Positions 34,549 to 43,854 of a stretch of 64,000 bases of DNA are shown here, piece after piece. Made by a program: the position numbers and the translations under genes. The stretch's first letter is position 1; each line of letters opens with the position of its first letter. The stretch lies in the NCBI RefSeq assembly GCF_027988105.1, contig NZ_JAQJZJ010000004.1:62001-126000 (forward strand), read 5' to 3'. This DNA comes from Pseudomonas aestuarii (GTDB taxonomy: Bacteria; Pseudomonadota; Gammaproteobacteria; Pseudomonadales; Pseudomonadaceae). The notes under the pieces are model-generated. The model saw only the letters and a program-made list of their open reading frames with translations, was not told where the DNA came from and ran no database searches.

Positions 34549-36690
34549 TCAATACTTGCCGTAATAGCCTTCCTTCAGGGCGTCGAACAGGTTGGCGGCG
34601 CTGTGCACCTCGCCGTCGTACTCGACTTCCTCGTTGCCCGCCAACTCCACCAGGCTGCCGTCCTCCAGCTCGAAGCGATAACGGGTGCGCGCCAGGTCCG
34701 CCTCCTTGACCAGTACGCCCTGGAACGCCACCGGGTTGAAGCGAAAGGTGGTGCAGCCCTTGAGGCCCTGGCGCCAGGCATACCGGTAAATATCCTTGAA
34801 CGCCGCGAAGGGATAATCGGCGGGCACGTTGGCGGTCTTGGAGATCGACGAGTCGACCCACGGCTGCGCCGCGGCCTGCATGTCGACATGCTCGGTGGGG
34901 CTGATGTCCTCGCTGCTGACGAAATAGTCCGGCAGCTGCTCGGCCGGGTCGTCCGCGCCGGGCCGGGCATGCGGGTTGACCAGCGCGCGGTAGGCCAGCA
35001 GCTCGTAGCTGAGCACCTCGACCCGGTCCTTGGCCTTGCGCCCGGCGCGAATCAGGTTACGCGAATAGCACTGGGCGAAGCTCGGCTCGATACCGTTGGA
35101 GGCGTTGTTGGCCAGGCTCAGGCTGATGGTGCCGGTGGGCGCGATGGAGCTGTGATGGGTGAAGCGCGCGCCACGCTCGGCCAGCGCCGCCACCAACTGC
35201 GGCGCCTGCTCGGCCAGGCGTTGCATGTAGCGCGAATACTTGGCATGCAGCACCCGGCCCGGCAGACGATCGCCGACCTTATGGCCGTCGGCGAGCATCT
35301 CCGGGCGCCGGCGTAGCATCGCCGCGGTCACCTCGAACTGCTCGGCCAGCAGCGGTGCCGGGCCTTTTTCCTCGGCCAGCTCCAGGCCCACCTGCCAGCC
35401 GGTCAGGGCTATTTCGCGCGCCACCTGCTCGGTGAACGCGCAGGCCTGCGGGCTGCCATAGCGCAGCTTGAGCAGCACCAGCGCCGAACCCAGGCCGAGA
35501 AAACCCAGGCCATGGCGACGCTTGGCGAAGATCTCGGCGCGCTGCTCCGCCAGCGGCAGGCCGTTGATCTCCACCACGTTGTCCAGCAGGCGGGTGAAGA
35601 TGCGCACCACGCGGCGAAACCTGTCCCAATCGAAGCGCGCGTCGGCGGCGAACGGCGCTTCGACGAAGGCGGTCAGGTTGAGCGAACCGAGCAGGCAGGC
35701 GCCATAGGGCGGCAGGGGCTGCTCGCCGCAGGGATTGCTCGCGCGGATGTCCTCGCACCACCAGTTGTTGTTCTGCTGGTTGACCCGGTCGATCAGGATG
35801 AAGCCCGGCTCGCCATAGTCGTAGGTGGTCGCCATCAGCGCGTCCCACAGGTCACGGGCGCGCAGCGTGCCATAGACCTTGCAGGCCACCAGGCCGTCCT
35901 CGCGCACGCAGTAGCCGTCGTGCAACGGCCAGTCGCGCCAGCGCACCCGGGCCGGGTCATCGAGATCCAGCGCGGCGCGCTCCTTGGCATGCACCGGGAA
36001 CAGCAGCGGCCAGTCGGCGTCGGTCTCCACCGCCTGCATGAAGTCGTCGCCGACCAGCAGGCTCAGGTTGAACTGGCGCAGGCGCCCGTCCTCGCGCTTG
36101 GCGTCGATGAACGCGCGCACATCCGGGTGGGCGATATCGAAGGTGGCCATCTGCGCACCCCGGCGACCGCCGGCCGAGCTGATGGTGAAACACATCTTGT
36201 CGAAGATATCCATGAACGACAGCGGCCCGCTGGTCTGCGCCCCGGCGCCGGAGACCAGGGCGCCGCGCGGGCGCAGGGTAGAGAACTCGTAGCCGATGCC
36301 GCAGCCGGCCTTGAGCGTCAGCCCGGCCTCGACCAGCTTGCCGAGGATGTCCTCCATGGAATCGGCGATGGTCGCAGAGACCGTGCAATTGATGGTCGAG
36401 GTGGCCGGCTTGTGGGCCTCGGCGCCGGCATTGGCGACGATCCGGCCAGCCGGAATCGCACCATTGCGCAGCGCCCAGAGGAACTGTGCATACCAATGCT
36501 CGCGCAGCGACGGCGCCTCCACCTCGGCCAGGGCCCGGGCGATGCGCTGCCAGGTGCCATCGACATCGGCATCCAGCGGCGTACCGTCATGGTCGCGCAG
36601 GCAGTACTTCTGCGCCCAGATATCCAGCGCCGCCGCCTGCAGGGCAATCCCCCGAGCCGCTGCCGAACTGCCACCCGCGCGCTTGGCCAT
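34549..36690 (-). CDS. nrdJa: Class II adenosylcobalamin-dependent ribonucleotide reductase catalytic part (NrdJa)
   Basis: 713 residues from the ATG at 36690, preceded by AGGAGG. Active-site motifs are NPCGEQPLPPYGACLLGSLN, CGIGYEFSTLRPRG and APTGTISL. It makes deoxyribonucleotides with vitamin B12 and without oxygen, allowing growth when oxygen is low. The protein stops before the zinc-ribbon tail, which is supplied by NrdJb. The upstream 118 bp are too short and lack the conserved boxes for a cobalamin riboswitch. Confidence 0.95.
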   Translation of the reverse strand: MAKRAGGSSAAARGIALQAAALDIWAQKYCLRDHDGTPLDADVDGTWQRIARALAEVEAPSLREHWYAQFLWALRNGAIPAGRIVANAGAEAHKPATSTINCTVSATIADSMEDILGKLVEAGLTLKAGCGIGYEFSTLRPRGALVSGAGAQTSGPLSFMDIFDKMCFTISSAGGRRGAQMATFDIAHPDVRAFIDAKREDGRLRQFNLSLLVGDDFMQAVETDADWPLLFPVHAKERAALDLDDPARVRWRDWPLHDGYCVREDGLVACKVYGTLRARDLWDALMATTYDYGEPGFILIDRVNQQNNNWWCEDIRASNPCGEQPLPPYGACLLGSLNLTAFVEAPFAADARFDWDRFRRVVRIFTRLLDNVVEINGLPLAEQRAEIFAKRRHGLGFLGLGSALVLLKLRYGSPQACAFTEQVAREIALTGWQVGLELAEEKGPAPLLAEQFEVTAAMLRRRPEMLADGHKVGDRLPGRVLHAKYSRYMQRLAEQAPQLVAALAERGARFTHHSSIAPTGTISLSLANNASNGIEPSFAQCYSRNLIRAGRKAKDRVEVLSYELLAYRALVNPHARPGADDPAEQLPDYFVSSEDISPTEHVDMQAAAQPWVDSSISKTANVPADYPFAAFKDIYRYAWRQGLKGCTTFRFNPVAFQGVLVKEADLARTRYRFELEDGSLVELAGNEEVEYDGEVHSAANLFDALKEGYYGKY

Positions 36691-36808
36691 CAACCGCCCT
36701 CCTGCCGCCGAGGTGATAAAAGCACACCCTGCCTTTCACCTTAGCAGGCACGCCACGCGTAGCGCCGGCCGGTTATCGTGGGGGTATGGCTGGAGGGGGA
36801 AGGCTCGG

Positions 36809-38080
36809 CTACGGGTTTATAGCTTCTTCCATGATGGGTTTTAGTGGTTCGCCATCCTCGCCCAGGAGCTGGTGATCGAACGCCGCCTGCAGGCCGGTAT
36901 CGTCCTCGGCCTCCTCCTCGGGCTCATGCTCAATGTAGCGCGGGTAGAGTGGCGACAAGACCGCTGCCAGGATGCCGATCGCGGAGAACATGGCAAACGC
37001 ATCGGCGTAGCCGAATTCACTCACCAGCACGCCGACGACAGGCGAGCCGGTCGCCTGCCCGATTGAGACAGCCATGAATGGCAGCACCGGCCCCATCGAC
37101 AGTCGGCCTGGCAACAGACGGATGCCGGTCATCAGATAGAGCCCGGTCAGACTCATATAGGCCAGGCCGAAAACCAGCGCGGAAAATGTCGCGAGCACCA
37201 GCTGACCGGGGCTGGCAGCGAGCAATGCCAGGCTCGCGGACAACATCGTCAGCATCAGAGCCTGCGTAATGGGCGGATTGTTGCGATCGGCCAGGTCGGC
37301 CACCACGGCGCCGCCGAGGCCGGCGATGCCAACCGCTAGCCACAGCCCCCCGGTTGCGCCGGGCGGCAGGCCGCCGTGGGTGACCACCAGATCGGGCGCG
37401 AAGATCCAGTACGCGGAGGAGACGAAGCCCATCACGAATGCGAACAGCGAGAGCCTGAACAGACGCGACCACTGCAGGGCGCTGATCGGAGGCGGTGGCG
37501 CGGCGTTCGCTGGCGTGACCCGCGATACCGAGGGGATGAAGTACCACGCGGCAACCACCCCGATACCCGCCAGGACGGCAAAGGACAGGTAGGCGAAACG
37601 CCAGGCGCCGGCCAGGAACAGTACCGCCGGTACGGCAACGATTACGCCAATGCTGGTGCCCGCGTTCATGACCGCGCTGACGCGTCCGTGCAGCGAGCGT
37701 TTCACCAGCGCCTGCATGGCGGCCGTCAGCGCCGGCATCATCAGGCCGGTGCAGATGCCGCAGGCGAACACGCCGACGCCAAGCGACAGGGCGGCAGAGG
37801 CCTGGCTGATCAGCGCTAGACCGCCGACGCCGAAAACACCGGACAGCACCGCCGTGTTGCGGGCACCGAGGCGATCGGCGGCCAATGGCGCGACCAGCGT
37901 GGCCAGCAAGAAACTGATGAGCGGCAGCGCGCCGATGATGCCAATCACGTAGGGCGTTAGTTCCAGCTCGGCGCGTATAGGGGGCACGAACAGCCCGAAC
38001 GCGAAGCGCGCGAGTCCGTAACTGATCGCGACCAGCGCTGCACCGAACAGCGAAAAACCCGTGCTCGAAAGCGACTTCAT
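36809..38080 (-). CDS. MFS transporter
   Basis: 423 residues with 12 transmembrane segments. The loop after helix 2 holds the MFS motif A variant DRLGARNTAVLSG, and a proline-rich cytoplasmic loop divides the halves. The acidic C-terminal tail (EHEPEEEAEDDTG) is unusual. The substrate is unknown. The start at 38080 has GGAGG and overlaps the stop of a short ORF upstream. It is absent from the same place in P. aeruginosa, where nrdJ and znuA are close, so it is probably an acquired or lineage-specific gene. Confidence 0.88.
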   Translation of the reverse strand: MKSLSSTGFSLFGAALVAISYGLARFAFGLFVPPIRAELELTPYVIGIIGALPLISFLLATLVAPLAADRLGARNTAVLSGVFGVGGLALISQASAALSLGVGVFACGICTGLMMPALTAAMQALVKRSLHGRVSAVMNAGTSIGVIVAVPAVLFLAGAWRFAYLSFAVLAGIGVVAAWYFIPSVSRVTPANAAPPPPISALQWSRLFRLSLFAFVMGFVSSAYWIFAPDLVVTHGGLPPGATGGLWLAVGIAGLGGAVVADLADRNNPPITQALMLTMLSASLALLAASPGQLVLATFSALVFGLAYMSLTGLYLMTGIRLLPGRLSMGPVLPFMAVSIGQATGSPVVGVLVSEFGYADAFAMFSAIGILAAVLSPLYPRYIEHEPEEEAEDDTGLQAAFDHQLLGEDGEPLKPIMEEAINP

Positions 38081-38196
38081 ATTGCCTCCGCCAGACCAGC
38101 ATCGAGGACTGCGGCCCATTGCGGTTCCCGGCGCCGCCCTTGCCGCACGATGACTACCCGTTGATGCTCGAAATCCGTAGGTACGTTGATCATCAT
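38077..38196 (-). CDS. 39-codon ORF coupled to the MFS gene
   Basis: A short frame from ATG 38196 with GAGGG 5 bases ahead and its TGA overlapping the MFS ATG (ATGA). The start TDFEHQRVVIV looks like the first strand of a short-chain dehydrogenase, after which similarity is lost. It may be a translational-coupling leader or the remnant of a dehydrogenase gene. Rated low because of its size. Confidence 0.4.
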   Translation of the reverse strand: MMINVPTDFEHQRVVIVRQGRRREPQWAAVLDAGLAEAI

Positions 38197-38701
38197 GCAG
38201 CCCTCATATAAATGGGAACGGGCCGGGAGCTTGCCGAAGGCATACCTGATAAAGCTTGGAACGCTATAGCGATCTGGATGGGAAACAGGCTCGGGTATCA
38301 CACCCCGTGGTGAACGTTGATCTCGGCCGACGGCGCCCCCGTGCACAGCGGAAACCGGACACTCAAAGCCTAGGAGCTCCCCTGGCCGGATTCAAGCAGG
38401 CTTGCAACTAGCCCCGTTCACGCATCAGCCATCGGCGGAAAACGCTCATCAACGATGTAGCTGAACCAGGGAGGGTTACACCGCATGCGTGGCTCTGCGG
38501 TGGAGGCGAAGCCGCAATGGACTACAGTGCCTGGTCAGGCTGCTGGTCATTGCCCAGAGCAATTTCTACTGCGAGCGGCTTGAATGCTGCTGCAAGGGCT
38601 TAGCCAAGCCACAGTGCTCGCGCCCTGGCCAAGGAGCGCTCTGCGCACAGGACTGGCCGCGCTTAACCGCCGGCCACTCCCACCCAACAACTGCCGCGCC
38701 T
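38197..38701. other. 505-bp stretch without a supported gene
   Basis: Between the short ORF and the methyltransferase stop. Frames here have no ribosome site, no family and no convincing codon bias. It should contain the promoter of the MFS unit (A/T-rich near 38208-38270). No RNA gene or repeat was recognised. Confidence 0.5.
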
Positions 38702-39421
38702 TCAGGGCGCCCTGAAATTGCAGGTCAGGTAGCGATTGCTGAAGCCGTAGCGCAGCATCGAGCGCAGGCGCAGCAGCAGGTAGAGGGGGTGCTTGCGGTA
38801 GTACTGCAGCACGGCGTTGCCCACCCCTTCGGAGCGGTGCTGCTTGATTTGGCGCTTGACGAACAGGCCCTTGAATTGCCACCACTGAATCTGCTCGAAC
38901 TGCTGATCCGGGCGCAGGCCATGGGCGCGAAACAGGGCGAAAAACGAGGCCTTGCTGAAGTCATGCAGGTGGTGCGGGTTGCCGTCCAGGGTCGGGGTGA
39001 TGGGCACCGAGGCGATCACCTGGCCATGCTCGGCCAGCAGCGCGGCATAGTTGGCGACCAGTTGCTGCGGGTTCGGCAGGTGCTCGATGGTTTCCAGGCT
39101 GACGATGCTGTCGAAAGGCTGCTCGGCGCTGAAGCTCTGGGCATCGGCGCAGCGGTAGCTGAGGTTGGGCAGGCGGTAGTGCTCCTCGGCATAGGCGATG
39201 GCGGCCGGGTCGATGTCCACCCCCACGAGCATCTTGTCCGGGTGCAGTTCGGCCAGCAAGGCGGTGCCGTAGCCGCAACCACAGGCCATGTCGAGGATGC
39301 GCTCGCCGCTCAGGCAGGCAGCGGCGAAACGATAGCGCTGCAGATGGATGCGCAGGGTGTTCTGGTCGTCGACATTGTTCGGGTCGAGTTGCTTGGGATA
39401 GATGCGTTCAATGGTCAGCAT
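38702..39421 (-). CDS. Class I SAM-dependent methyltransferase
   Basis: 239 residues from M at 39421 (MLTIERIYPKQLDPN). Motif I is ILDMACGCGYGTALL, followed by VGVDIDP, DAQSFS and SLETIEHLPNP, as in UbiE/Methyltransf_11-type enzymes. The C-terminal 60 residues are basic and helical. The substrate is unknown; glycan-region methyltransferases share this layout. The longer frame up to 39598 has no better start. It stands alone between the MFS gene and znuA. Confidence 0.85.
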   Translation of the reverse strand: MLTIERIYPKQLDPNNVDDQNTLRIHLQRYRFAAACLSGERILDMACGCGYGTALLAELHPDKMLVGVDIDPAAIAYAEEHYRLPNLSYRCADAQSFSAEQPFDSIVSLETIEHLPNPQQLVANYAALLAEHGQVIASVPITPTLDGNPHHLHDFSKASFFALFRAHGLRPDQQFEQIQWWQFKGLFVKRQIKQHRSEGVGNAVLQYYRKHPLYLLLRLRSMLRYGFSNRYLTCNFRAP

Positions 39422-39614
39422 GCGGGCCTTCCCTGGTGAACCAGCGGTGGCGCTGATAAGCGCCTGACTATAGGCCAGTACAGGCATGGGATATACCAAC
39501 CAGCCTACGAGAGTGCTGCTCCCTGGTGCTGGATCGAGGCAGCCTGAGCCACGCAATGCCCCGGGGTTGCAGGCGCGAATGAGCCGCGCGCCAATCACTT
39601 CTGGAGGCTGCGCC

Positions 39615-40583
39615 TTACAAGGCGTTCAGGCACTCGGCCAAGTCATTGCCCAGGTTATCCAGCAAGGCCGTATAGCCGTTGCTATCCACGGCCAGGGTGG
39701 CGCCCATAGTATCCAGTTCGGCCAGGGTCGCCGGCAGGCCGGCGATCAGGGTCTCGGCCAGGCGCGGGCGCAGTGGCGGCTCACTGAATACGCAGCTCGG
39801 GCCGGCCTGCTCCAGGCGGGTGCGCATGGCCGCGACATGGCGGGCACCCGGTTGCACTTCGCCGAGCACGCTGAACACCCCGGCGTGCTGGAGGCCGTAG
39901 GCGGCCTCGAAGTAGTCGTAGGCTTCGTGGAAGACGAAATAGGGCTTGTCGGCCAGCCCGCCCAGGCGTTGTTTCAGGCGCTGATCGAGGGCTTCCAGAC
40001 GTTTGCCGAAGGCGCCCAGGTTGGCCTGGTAACGCGCGGCGTTGGTTGGATCGGCGGCACTCAGGTCGGCGGCCATGCGCGCGGCAATTACCCGCGCATT
40101 GGCCGGCAACAGCCAGAGGTGCGCATCCACGGTACCGGGGCGGTGATCCTGATCGTGCTCATCGGCGACCGCCGACTCGGGCTCGGGCTCGGCGTGCTCG
40201 TCATGGGCCTGGTCGTGGTCATCGTGACCGGCATGGCCGTCGGCGTAGTGGCGCAGGTGCATGCCGGGCAGCTCCAGCACGGCGACACTCGGCTGGCTGC
40301 GAGCGGCCAGTACTCGCGGCAGAAAGCTTTCCAGGTCGGGACCGATCCAGTACAGCAACGCCACGTCGCGCACCCGCCGCACATCGGAGGGGCGCAGCGC
40401 GTAGTGGTGCGGCGAGGCCCCGGGCGGCAGCAGCACTTCGGGGCTGCCGACACCGTCCTGCACGGCCGCGGCGATCAGCTGCAAGGGTTTGATGCTGGTC
40501 AGCACACGCACCTCGGCAAGGGCAGCAGAGCTGGTGAGGAAAACGGCGCAGAGCAGGCCGACAGTAGAAAAAAGACGCAACAC
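39615..40583 (-). CDS. znuA: ZnuA zinc-binding periplasmic protein
   Basis: About 322 residues from GTG 40583 (AGGG 8 bases ahead); GTG 40592 is an alternative. A signal peptide ends at ALA. Zinc ligands lie in [21 protein letters not shown], and FHEAYDYF; a His/Asp-rich loop (residues about 120-150, [18 protein letters not shown]) is typical of ZnuA. It captures zinc for the ZnuBC importer. It is divergent from zur with a Zur-like box in the 66-bp gap. Confidence 0.95.
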   Translation of the reverse strand: MLRLFSTVGLLCAVFLTSSAALAEVRVLTSIKPLQLIAAAVQDGVGSPEVLLPPGASPHHYALRPSDVRRVRDVALLYWIGPDLESFLPRVLAARSQPSVAVLELPGMHLRHYADGHAGHDDHDQAHDEHAEPEPESAVADEHDQDHRPGTVDAHLWLLPANARVIAARMAADLSAADPTNAARYQANLGAFGKRLEALDQRLKQRLGGLADKPYFVFHEAYDYFEAAYGLQHAGVFSVLGEVQPGARHVAAMRTRLEQAGPSCVFSEPPLRPRLAETLIAGLPATLAELDTMGATLAVDSNGYTALLDNLGNDLAECLNAL

Positions 40584-40610
40584 GGAGGACACCCTGGCGG
40601 GAAGGAAAGA

Positions 40611-40623
40611 GTAATATAATAAC
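40611..40623. promoter_or_regulatory. Zur box between znuA and zur
   Basis: GTAATATAATAAC, whose reverse complement differs at two positions from the GTTATAATATAAC core of proteobacterial Zur sites. It lies in the divergent promoter region and could repress both znuA and zur-znuCB when zinc is plentiful. Confidence 0.7.
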
Positions 40624-40649
40624 GTCTCTAGTCTCTGCCGTCCCTGCCC

Positions 40650-41135
40650 ATGACTCAGCCACCGCTCGCCTCACGTCCCCACGACCATTCCCACTGCGTC
40701 AGCCAGGCCCTGGCCGAGGCCGAAAGCATCTGCACGCTTCAGGGGCTGCGCCTGACCGCCCTGCGCAAGCGCGTGCTGGAACTGGTCTGGCAGAGCCACA
40801 AGCCGCTTGGCGCCTACGATATCCTCGCCGTGTTGAGCGAGCTGGATGGCCGCCGTGCCGCACCGCCGACCGTCTATCGGGCGCTGGATTTTCTCCTGGA
40901 AAACGGCCTGGTGCACCGCATCGCCTCGCTCAATGCCTTCGTCGGCTGCAGTCACCCGACCCATACCCACCAGGGCCAGTTCCTCATCTGCCGCAGTTGC
41001 CATGCGGCCATCGAACTGGAGCACGCGGCGATCAGCGAGGCGATCATCGCTGGCGCGCAGAGCGTCGGTTTCGTGGTCGAAGGGCAGACCGTCGAAGTGG
41101 TCGGCCTCTGCGCCGGCTGTCAGGAGGCCGCATGA
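40650..41135 (+). CDS. zur: Zur zinc uptake regulator (Fur family)
   Basis: 161 residues. The winged helix ([33 protein letters not shown]) is followed by the metal-binding domain with [19 protein letters not shown] and a C-terminal CAGC, giving the CxxC pairs for structural zinc. With zinc bound it represses zinc uptake genes. Its stop overlaps the znuC start (ATGA), so zur, znuC and znuB form one operon. Confidence 0.95.
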   Translation: MTQPPLASRPHDHSHCVSQALAEAESICTLQGLRLTALRKRVLELVWQSHKPLGAYDILAVLSELDGRRAAPPTVYRALDFLLENGLVHRIASLNAFVGCSHPTHTHQGQFLICRSCHAAIELEHAAISEAIIAGAQSVGFVVEGQTVEVVGLCAGCQEAA

Positions 41136-41938
41136 GCGATGCGCTGATTCGCCTCAGCGGGATTAGCGTCGGCTTCCGCGGCCAGAGCGTGCTGCAGGAT
41201 GTGCAACTGAGCGTCAAACCCGGCGAGATCGTCACCCTGATCGGCCCCAATGGCGCCGGCAAGACCACCCTGGTGCGCACCGTGCTCGGCCTGCTCAAGC
41301 CCGATAGCGGCAGCGTCTGGCGCAAGCCGAAACTGCGCATCGGCTATATGCCGCAGAAACTCCATGTCGATGCCACCCTGCCGCTCAGCGTGCTGCGCTT
41401 TCTGCGCCTGGTGCCCGGCGTCGATCGCGCCAGCGCCCAGGCGGCACTGGCCGAGGTCGGCGCCAACCAGGTGATCGACAGCCCCTTGCAGAGCATTTCC
41501 GGCGGCGAGTTGCAGCGTGTGCTGCTGGCCCGCGCGCTGTTGCGCGAGCCGCAGCTGCTGGTGCTCGACGAGCCGGTGCAGGGCGTCGATGTCAGCGGCC
41601 AGGCCGAGCTGTATCGCCTGATCACCCAGTTGCGCGACCGCCATGGTTGCGGCGTGCTGATGGTCTCGCACGACCTGCACCTGGTGATGAGCACCACCGA
41701 TCAGGTGGTCTGCCTGAATCGGCATGTCTGCTGTTCCGGCCATCCGGAGCAGGTCAGCGGCGACCCGGCTTTCGTCGAGCTGTTCGGCCAGGACGCCAAG
41801 AGCCTGGCGATCTATCACCACCGCCACGACCATGAGCACGACCTGCACGGTGCGGTGGTCAACGAAGCGAGCGCCGGCCTGAGTATCCAGGGTCCGGTCC
41901 AACCACACGTTCACGGAGATGGCTGCAAGCATGGCTGA
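41132..41938 (+). CDS. znuC: ZnuC zinc ABC transporter ATPase
   Basis: 268 residues. Walker [11 protein letters not shown], signature SGGELQRV, Walker [11 protein letters not shown] and the switch histidine in MVSHDLH are present. The tail is His-rich ([12 protein letters not shown] and VHGDGCKHG), which may sense or hold zinc. The start at 41132 overlaps the zur stop. Confidence 0.96.
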   Translation: MSDALIRLSGISVGFRGQSVLQDVQLSVKPGEIVTLIGPNGAGKTTLVRTVLGLLKPDSGSVWRKPKLRIGYMPQKLHVDATLPLSVLRFLRLVPGVDRASAQAALAEVGANQVIDSPLQSISGGELQRVLLARALLREPQLLVLDEPVQGVDVSGQAELYRLITQLRDRHGCGVLMVSHDLHLVMSTTDQVVCLNRHVCCSGHPEQVSGDPAFVELFGQDAKSLAIYHHRHDHEHDLHGAVVNEASAGLSIQGPVQPHVHGDGCKHG

Positions 41939-42719
41939 TTTTCTACTCAACGCCCTGCTCGCCGGCCTGGCCCTGGCCATAGTCGCCGGCCCCCTCGGCT
42001 CCTTCGTGGTCTGGCGGCGCATGGCCTATTTCGGCGACACCCTGTCGCATGCCGCGCTGCTCGGCGTCGCCCTCGGCCTGATGCTGGATGTCAGCCCGAC
42101 CCTGGCGGTGACAGTCGGCTGCGTGCTGCTGGCGGTGCTGCTGGTGACCTTGCAGACCCGCCAGCCGCTGGCCTCGGACACCCTGCTCGGGATTCTCGCC
42201 CACAGCACCCTGTCGCTCGGGTTGGTGGTGCTGAGCTTCATGCAGGATGTGCGCATCGACCTGATGGGCTACCTGTTCGGCGACCTGCTCGCCGTCGGCC
42301 CGGCCGACCTGGCCTGGATCGTCGGCGGCAGCGCCCTGGTCCTGGTAGTGCTGGCCGTGCTCTGGCGGCCGTTGCTGGCGATCACCGTGCACGAGGAACT
42401 GGCCCGGGTCGAAGGCCTGCCGGTGGCGGCGATCCGCCTGAGCCTGATGCTGCTGATCGCCGTGGTGATCGCCGTGGCGATGAAGATCGTCGGCGTGCTG
42501 CTGATCACCTCGTTGCTGATCATTCCGGCGGCGGCGGCCCAGCGCCACGCGCGCACCCCGGAGCAGATGGCCCTGGGCGCCAGCCTGCTGGGCATGGTCG
42601 CCGTGTGCGGCGGCCTCAGCCTGTCATGGTTCCAGGACACCCCGGCCGGCCCCTCGATCGTGGTCTCGGCGGCCAGTCTGTTCCTGCTCAGTTTCGCCTG
42701 GCCACGGCGCACAGCCTGA
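41931..42719 (+). CDS. znuB: ZnuB zinc ABC transporter permease
   Basis: 262 residues with eight or more transmembrane helices of the ABC-3 family ([59 protein letters not shown]). The start at 41931 overlaps the znuC end by 8 bases. Confidence 0.95.
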   Translation: MADFLLNALLAGLALAIVAGPLGSFVVWRRMAYFGDTLSHAALLGVALGLMLDVSPTLAVTVGCVLLAVLLVTLQTRQPLASDTLLGILAHSTLSLGLVVLSFMQDVRIDLMGYLFGDLLAVGPADLAWIVGGSALVLVVLAVLWRPLLAITVHEELARVEGLPVAAIRLSLMLLIAVVIAVAMKIVGVLLITSLLIIPAAAAQRHARTPEQMALGASLLGMVAVCGGLSLSWFQDTPAGPSIVVSAASLFLLSFAWPRRTA

Positions 42720-42834
42720 GGCTCAGGCTCGGTTGTCGCAGGCCTTGGGCATGGCATGGGATCTCCCGGGCACACGCAGCAAGGTTTGGTGGCGCCCGGC
42801 TCGGCGGTGTAGAATTGCACGTTTTTTGCCCAAC

Positions 42835-43683
42835 ATGAGACTCGCAGAAATGATCTCGTTCGCCTCACGTTGTCTTTCCATCCTCGCTGTTTCGCTGCTG
42901 CTGGCCGCGTGCCAGAGCACGCGTCAAGGGCCGGGCCAGACCACCGACGCGCTGATCGGTGACTTTCGCCTGCTCGAGCAGAACCTGGCCAGCGGCCAGT
43001 TGAGCGAGGCCAAAAGCCGGCTCAAATCCCTGCGCGGGCGCGCCAGCGGCGATGCCCGCCTGGAGCTGTATCAGCGCCAGCTGGCCGAGGCCTACCTGCG
43101 CCAAGGGCAAACGGCCCTGCAGAGCGGCGATCTCGACCGTGCAGCCAAGGCCCTCCGCCAGGCGCGTCAATTGATGCCGCAGGCACCCGCCCTGACCACC
43201 GGGGTGGGTGGCGCCATTGCCCGGGTTCGGCAAACCGAGCTGGATGCCGCAGACCTGGCGAGCAACGCCGCCGAACAGGCGGCCGTCCAGGCCCAGGCCG
43301 CACGCGGGGAACAGGCGCGCCAGTTGGGCCAGGCGGCCGAACGCCAGGCGGCGGCACTCAGGGCGGTCCAGTTGCCCGAAGAGGCGCCACAGCCACACGC
43401 CCAACTGATCGATCCGGCCGCGCCCAGCAGCCTGGTGGCCCTGCCGATGCTGGACAGCCGCGACAATCAAGCGCTGTACCGCCTGCTCGACAGGGTCGCC
43501 GCGGATGTGGTCAAGTTCCGCTGCGCAGTGGACATCCAGGTCCGCCAGGCCAGTGACTATCTGTGGCTTGCGCCGCTGCTCAACGCGCGGGTCGAACGCC
43601 TCGACCCGCGCTTCAGCGCGACCGTCAACCAGGTGCTCAAGCCCGAACAGACCCCGCAACTGCGGCTTAGCCCGCAACGCTAG
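42835..43683 (+). CDS. Putative lipoprotein, PA5502-type
   Basis: About 282 residues (or 277 from the ATG at 42850). The lipobox LLLAAC follows a hydrophobic signal. Residues 40-110 are helical and TPR-like (ALQSGDLDRAAKALRQARQL), then an Ala/Gln-rich coiled coil (about 125-190), then a C-terminal region. No named family is recognised; the position between znuB and metN matches PA5502. TAGAAT at 42815 could be its -10. Confidence 0.75.
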   Translation: MRLAEMISFASRCLSILAVSLLLAACQSTRQGPGQTTDALIGDFRLLEQNLASGQLSEAKSRLKSLRGRASGDARLELYQRQLAEAYLRQGQTALQSGDLDRAAKALRQARQLMPQAPALTTGVGGAIARVRQTELDAADLASNAAEQAAVQAQAARGEQARQLGQAAERQAAALRAVQLPEEAPQPHAQLIDPAAPSSLVALPMLDSRDNQALYRLLDRVAADVVKFRCAVDIQVRQASDYLWLAPLLNARVERLDPRFSATVNQVLKPEQTPQLRLSPQR

Positions 43684-43791
43684 CCTGCGCGAGTGGCTGC
43701 CGCGAGGACAGCGCAGCTGCCTGTGGCTGCGCTCATTAATGCTATCTGGCTATAACTATAGGCCTACAAAGATTTTTGCGGCCTAAACGGC

Positions 43792-43826
43792 GCCGGGTAG
43801 ACTAGGCACCTTTTCGCCTACCCGGC
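43792..43826 (+). promoter_or_regulatory. Leader hairpin before metN
   Basis: A perfect 9-bp stem GCCGGGTAG/CTACCCGGC with an inner AGGC/GCCT extension, ending 28 bp before the metN start. It has no T run, so it is not a plain terminator. It may mark control of metNIQ or the end of the lipoprotein transcript. Confidence 0.4.
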
Positions 43827-43854
43827 AGCTCGACAAACCCAAAAGGTTTAACGC

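Noticed and set aside
36691..36808. Cobalamin riboswitch before the B12-dependent nrdJ
   Set aside because: The gap is 118 bp, too short, and lacks the B12-box core; no NrdR-type boxes were found either.
38489..39439. 316-codon plus-strand ORF opposite the methyltransferase
   Set aside because: Mostly antisense to a gene with clear SAM motifs; the first part has no start signal.
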